A stretch of 7,543 nucleotides of DNA, from assembly GCA_964464625.1 (NCBI GenBank), contig CAYXKD010000086.1, positions 1-7,543 of the forward strand, read 5' to 3'. This document shows positions 4,964 to 7,543 of the stretch, piece by piece (positions within the stretch are counted from its first letter, which is position 1; each line of letters begins with the position of its first letter). This stretch comes from JAAZIN01 sp964464625 (lineage in GTDB: Bacteria; Bacillota; Dethiobacteria; DTU022). The position numbers were made by a program, and so were the translations under genes. Under the pieces are notes generated by a model. It was not told the DNA's origin and searched no databases. It saw nothing but the letters and a program-made list of their open reading frames with translations.

Positions 4964-6465
4964 TGCTTTACTACAGTACCCGCGGTGATAAAGAGCTTTA
5001 CTCGGCAGCAAGCGCAGTTTTAAAGGGACTTGCCCGGGATGGCGGCCTATTTGTCCCATCTGAACCGCTGCCCGCAATAGCCCTGGAACCGCTCATATAC
5101 CTGAGCTACCAGGAACGGGCTGTAGCCATCACCAGCCCCTTTCTCGATGAATTTACCACAGCGGAAATTGCAGCATTTTTTCATAAGGCTTATGGAGGCG
5201 CCGGCTTCAGCGACCCGGCAATTGCCCCTCTTCACCGGCTAAGCGAAGATCTTTTCATTCTGGAGCTCTGGCACGGTCCCACCTGCGCATTCAAGGATAT
5301 GGCGCTTCAGTTTCTGCCCCATTTACTTACCGGGGCAGCAGTTAAAACCGGGGAAGAAACTACAGCGGTCATCCTTGCAGCTACATCAGGGGATACAGGC
5401 AAGGCAGCATTGGAAGGGTTTTGCAACGTGCCGGGAACGCGCATAATCGTTTTCTACCCTCAGGCCGGAGTAAGCGAAATGCAGCGCAGACAGATGGCCA
5501 CCCAAAAGGGAAACAATGTCCATGTTGTTGCCGTACGGGGCAGTTTTGACGATACCCAGGCCGGAGTGAAAGAGCTTTTCGCCGATAGTGCCCTGGCGGA
5601 GAAACTGGCTCACCGCGGTTTCAAGCTCACCTCAGCCAATTCGATCAACTGGGGACGGCTGCTACCGCAGATTGTTTACTATTTCTCGGCCTACCTGGAT
5701 CTGCAGCGCAGCGGCGGTGTCCAGGCTGGAGAAAGAATTAATTTTGTCGTTCCCACGGGTAATTTCGGCAATATACTGGCCGCTTTTTATGCCACCCGCA
5801 TGGGTCTGCCCGTGCACAGGCTCATCTGCGCCGCCAACAGGAATAATGTTCTTGACAATTTTATCCGCACTGGTCGCTACAACCGTAATCGACCCTTTTA
5901 TCGCACCATCTCCCCATCCATGGATATTCTCGTCTCAAGCAACCTGGAAAGGCTACTCTTCGAATTTACAGGCTGCGATCCCGTGCAAGTCAAAGAATGG
6001 ATGCGCTTACTGCAGGAAAAAGGCGCCTACAGGGTCAGCGAAGATGTCGCCCGGGCTACCGCCGACATCTTCTGGTCAAACTGGGCCAGCGAGGAGGAAA
6101 CAATCGCAGCCATCGGCAGCACCTACCGCAAGTACGGCTACCTGCTCGATCCCCACACAGCTGTTGCTAAAACAGTTTATAACAAATACCGGTCTGCCAC
6201 CGGCGATTCCACAAAAACTGTTATCACTGCCACTGCCAGCCCCTTTAAGTTTGTGGAAAGCGTAGCAGGCGCTGTGCTGCCCTCCAGTCAAATTGCTGGC
6301 CGTTCCACCTTTGAGCTGCTGCCGCTGTTGGAGCAGCTTTCCGGACTGGAGGCCCCCGCCCCTCTTAAGAATTTGGAGAGGGAACCGGTCCGGCACAGCG
6401 CTGTTGTCGATAAAAAAGGTATTCGCGCCAGCCTCCTGGATTATCTCGATTTGGAGGAGGACTAA
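4963..6465 (+). CDS. thrC: Threonine synthase
   Basis: This PLP enzyme converts O-phospho-L-homoserine and water to L-threonine and phosphate, the last step of threonine synthesis, in the cytoplasm. The 500-residue product has the usual full length of the longer threonine synthases. Visible hallmarks: YYSTRGD at the N-terminus, LARDGGLFVP (23-32), the PLP-lysine motif HGPTCAFKDMALQF with Lys111, the phosphate-binding ATSGDTGKAAL (from about 140), SANSINWGRLLPQIVYYF, the glycine loop PTGNFGN (264-270), and ISPSMDILVSSNLERLLFE. Start choice: ATG 4963 lies six bases after GGAGG (4952-4956); the TTG immediately before it is only three bases away and is less likely. It is preceded by two tiny overlapping ORFs and closed by a strong terminator. 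The homoserine dehydrogenase and kinase genes are not adjacent, so it seems to be transcribed alone. All key residues are intact. Confidence 0.96.
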   Translation: MLYYSTRGDKELYSAASAVLKGLARDGGLFVPSEPLPAIALEPLIYLSYQERAVAITSPFLDEFTTAEIAAFFHKAYGGAGFSDPAIAPLHRLSEDLFILELWHGPTCAFKDMALQFLPHLLTGAAVKTGEETTAVILAATSGDTGKAALEGFCNVPGTRIIVFYPQAGVSEMQRRQMATQKGNNVHVVAVRGSFDDTQAGVKELFADSALAEKLAHRGFKLTSANSINWGRLLPQIVYYFSAYLDLQRSGGVQAGERINFVVPTGNFGNILAAFYATRMGLPVHRLICAANRNNVLDNFIRTGRYNRNRPFYRTISPSMDILVSSNLERLLFEFTGCDPVQVKEWMRLLQEKGAYRVSEDVARATADIFWSNWASEEETIAAIGSTYRKYGYLLDPHTAVAKTVYNKYRSATGDSTKTVITATASPFKFVESVAGAVLPSSQIAGRSTFELLPLLEQLSGLEAPAPLKNLEREPVRHSAVVDKKGIRASLLDYLDLEED

Positions 6466-6469
6466 TCCC

Positions 6470-6485
6470 CTTGCCCGGCGGCAAG
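6470..6485 (+). repeat. Small hairpin right after the thrC stop
   Basis: CTTGCC (6470-6475) and GGCAAG (6480-6485) form a 6-bp GC-rich stem around a 4-base loop, five bases after the stop codon. No T-tract follows, so it is not a terminator by itself. It may shield the 3' end of the thrC mRNA. Confidence 0.4.
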
Positions 6486-6511
6486 TATGCGCCGGCCTGT
6501 TGCAAACCCCG

Positions 6512-6545
6512 AAAGGGCCTTCCGGTGATCACGGAAGGCCCTTTT
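6512..6545 (+). terminator. Strong rho-independent terminator of thrC, probably bidirectional
   Basis: AAAGGGCCTTCCG (6512-6524) and CGGAAGGCCCTTT (6532-6544) make a perfect 13-bp stem with a 7-base loop, followed by a short T run (6542-6545) on plus. It sits between the converging thrC and LysM genes, 46 bases after the thrC stop and 24 bases after the LysM stop. Read on minus, the stem is followed by TTTCGGGG, so termination in that direction should be weaker. Confidence 0.85.
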
Positions 6546-6568
6546 AGATCGGGAGGAAGCGCGAACTA

Positions 6569-7495
6569 TCACGTTTTTTGAGGAGGCGCTTTGCTGGGTA
6601 CGCAGAGCACATCGCAGGGAAAGAGCTTACCGGGATCGCTGATCTGCGGGTTGGCGGCAATGAGAGCATCCACTGAGACCCCAAATNNNNNNNNNNNNNN
6701 NNNNNNNNNNNNNNNNNNNNNNNNNNNNNNNNNNNNNNNNNNNNNNNNNNNNNNNNNNNNNNNNNNNNNNNNNNNNNNNNNNNNNNAACCGGGCGGGCAA
6801 GAATGAGGTTCCCGGCACTTGTGAGGCGGCGCACCGCCAGGTACGCAGAGCACATCACAGGGAAAGATCTTACTGGGATCGCTGATCTGCGGGTTGGCGG
6901 CAATGAGAGCATCCACTGAGACCCCAAATTGCTGCGCTATGGTGAACATGGTATCACCGGCAACAACAGTGTAGCGCCCCTTGAAACCGGGCGGGCAAGA
7001 ATGAGGTTCCCGGCACTTGTGAGGCGGCGCACCGCCAGGCACGCAGAGCACATCACAGGGAAAGATCTTACTGGGATCGCTGATCTGCGGATTGGCGGCA
7101 ATGAGAGCATCGAGAGAAACACCGAAGCGCTGCGCAATAAAATACATGGTATCACCGGAAACAACTGTATAGCGCCCCTGAAAACCGGGCGGGCAAGAAT
7201 GAGGTTCCCGGCACTTGGCAGTCGGCGGGCCGCCGGGCACACAGAGCACATCACCGGGAAAGATCTTACTGGGATCGCCGATCTGCGGGTTGGCAGCTAT
7301 AAGCGCATCAAGAGAGACCCCAAATCGCTGCGCAATAAAATACATGGTATCACCGGAAACAACTGTGTAACGGCCCTGAAAACCGGAGGGACAGGAAAGG
7401 GGCACCCGGCCTTTTTTCGAATAATGCACTCCTGTAAGGGATATGGTTTCACTATCAGCGCCCGAAATAGAATCGCTGCTGTAATGTCTGACCAT
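6569..7495 (-). CDS. LysM tandem-repeat, cysteine-rich protein (contains assembly gap)
   Basis: The product starts at ATG 7495 behind a near-perfect ribosome binding site (AAAGGAGGT, 7504-7512). After about 33 residues without signal peptide or membrane segment come at least four LysM modules, each of the form CPPGFxGRYTVVxGDTM, then IAQxFGVSxDALIAANPQI, then FPxDVLCVPGG. The linkers are KCREPHSCPPG. LysM modules bind N-acetylglucosamine polymers such as peptidoglycan. The first visible module has FPGDVLC, while the other three have FPCDVLC, so each module with its linker carries three or four cysteines. A run of 100 N falls inside the fourth module, so length and copy number are uncertain. 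The C-terminus is short (VPSKAPPQKT). A Cys-rich LysM protein without export signal could be a spore coat or cortex-associated protein made in the mother cell; this is inference. A surface protein exported by another route is the alternative. Confidence 0.85.
   Translation of the reverse strand: MVRHYSSDSISGADSETISLTGVHYSKKGRVPLSCPSGFQGRYTVVSGDTMYFIAQRFGVSLDALIAANPQIGDPSKIFPGDVLCVPGGPPTAKCREPHSCPPGFQGRYTVVSGDTMYFIAQRFGVSLDALIAANPQISDPSKIFPCDVLCVPGGAPPHKCREPHSCPPGFKGRYTVVAGDTMFTIAQQFGVSVDALIAANPQISDPSKIFPCDVLCVPGGAPPHKCREPHSCPPGXXXXXXXXXXXXXXXXXXXXXXXXXXXXXXXXXXFGVSVDALIAANPQISDPGKLFPCDVLCVPSKAPPQKT
6571..7411 (-). repeat. 198-bp tandem repeats encoding LysM modules
   Basis: The unit is 66 codons (198 bp). 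The phrase aaccgggcgggcaagaatga recurs at 6787, 6985 and about 7183, and a diverged copy starts at about 7381. Units 2 and 3 are almost identical over linker and C-terminal half of the module, while unit 1 is more diverged (linker PPTAK for APPHK, FPG for FPC). This pattern points to recent duplication or gene conversion within the gene. Limits are approximate. Confidence 0.8.
6687..6786. other. Assembly gap of 100 N inside a LysM repeat
   Basis: Exactly 100 N is the usual placeholder for a gap of unknown size. Aligned with the intact neighbouring unit, the missing part should be 55 bases plus any number of whole 198-base units. 55 and 100 leave the same remainder on division by three, which explains why the frame stays open across the placeholder. 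The true number of modules cannot be read here. Confidence 0.95.
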
Positions 7496-7504
7496 GAGGC
7501 AAGA

Positions 7505-7537
7505 CCTCCTTTCAGTATGATCTTGAATGAAGGAGGT
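7505..7537 (-). promoter_or_regulatory. Anti-Shine-Dalgarno hairpin in the LysM gene leader
   Basis: On minus, ACCTCCTTCA (7528-7537) can pair with TGAAAGGAGGT (7504-7514), with one bulged A and a loop of about 13 bases. The 3' arm is the ribosome binding site itself, so folding would shut off translation. Read on plus, AAGGAGGT (7530-7537) followed by AAACAG is also a perfect ribosome binding site for a gene starting at or just past the right edge. The two readings are not exclusive, but no plus-strand start codon is visible inside the window. Confidence 0.5.
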
Positions 7538-7543
7538 AAACAG

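Noticed and set aside
5588..6265. 225-codon plus-strand ORF inside thrC
   Set aside because: Shadow frame of the well-supported threonine synthase gene.
6571..7411. Regular repeats considered as a CRISPR array
   Set aside because: Units are 198 bp, coding, in frame and without unique spacers.

Overview
The window looks like chromosomal DNA of a Gram-positive anaerobe of the Clostridia type (Bacillota). This is inferred from strong AGGAGG-like ribosome binding sites in front of most genes, a Cys-rich KTR protein typical of Firmicute accessory DNA, a Firmicute-style threonine synthase, and LysM modules of the CPPGF...FPGDVLCVP kind. No RNA gene, CRISPR array or complete insertion sequence was seen.

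Layout. (1) 1-1021, minus: the N-terminal 340 residues of a secreted protein with a signal peptide, running off the left edge, with a good sigma-A promoter at 1141-1170 and a structured leader. (2) 1022-1440: a gene-free stretch with several inverted repeats, including a 92-bp segment with 12-bp imperfect terminal inverted repeats. (3) 1441-1626, minus: a 61-residue Cys-rich KTR protein whose first zinc-knuckle-like pair is broken (CPVY for CPxC). (4) 1734-1928, minus: a protein-like frame without a start codon, probably a gene remnant. (5) 1940-4383, minus: a two-gene operon (HK then RR, overlapping by one base) coding for a soluble, multi-sensor histidine kinase and a receiver-only response regulator, i.e. 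a phosphorelay-type pair. (6) 4384-4962: a mixed intergenic region with a hairpin over the kinase ribosome binding site, a second start-less coding remnant on minus, a tandem decamer, and two tiny overlapping ORFs that lead directly into thrC. (7) 4963-6465, plus: threonine synthase, followed by a strong hairpin terminator shared with the converging gene. (8) 6569-7495, minus: a LysM tandem-repeat, cysteine-rich protein with 198-bp near-identical repeats, interrupted by a 100-N assembly gap that lies inside a repeat.

How the genes relate. The kinase and the receiver clearly work together: the kinase autophosphorylates on His466 and should pass the phosphate to Asp58 of the receiver, which has no output domain and so must act through protein contacts. 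thrC stands alone, without hom or thrB in view. The LysM protein probably binds peptidoglycan or chitin-like glycans; its lack of a signal peptide and its many cysteines fit a spore-envelope protein, but this is inference. The most unusual signals are control elements: leader hairpins that would hide ribosome binding sites of two genes (kinase and LysM protein), and the chain of coupled mini-ORFs before thrC. I found no convincing new multi-gene system.
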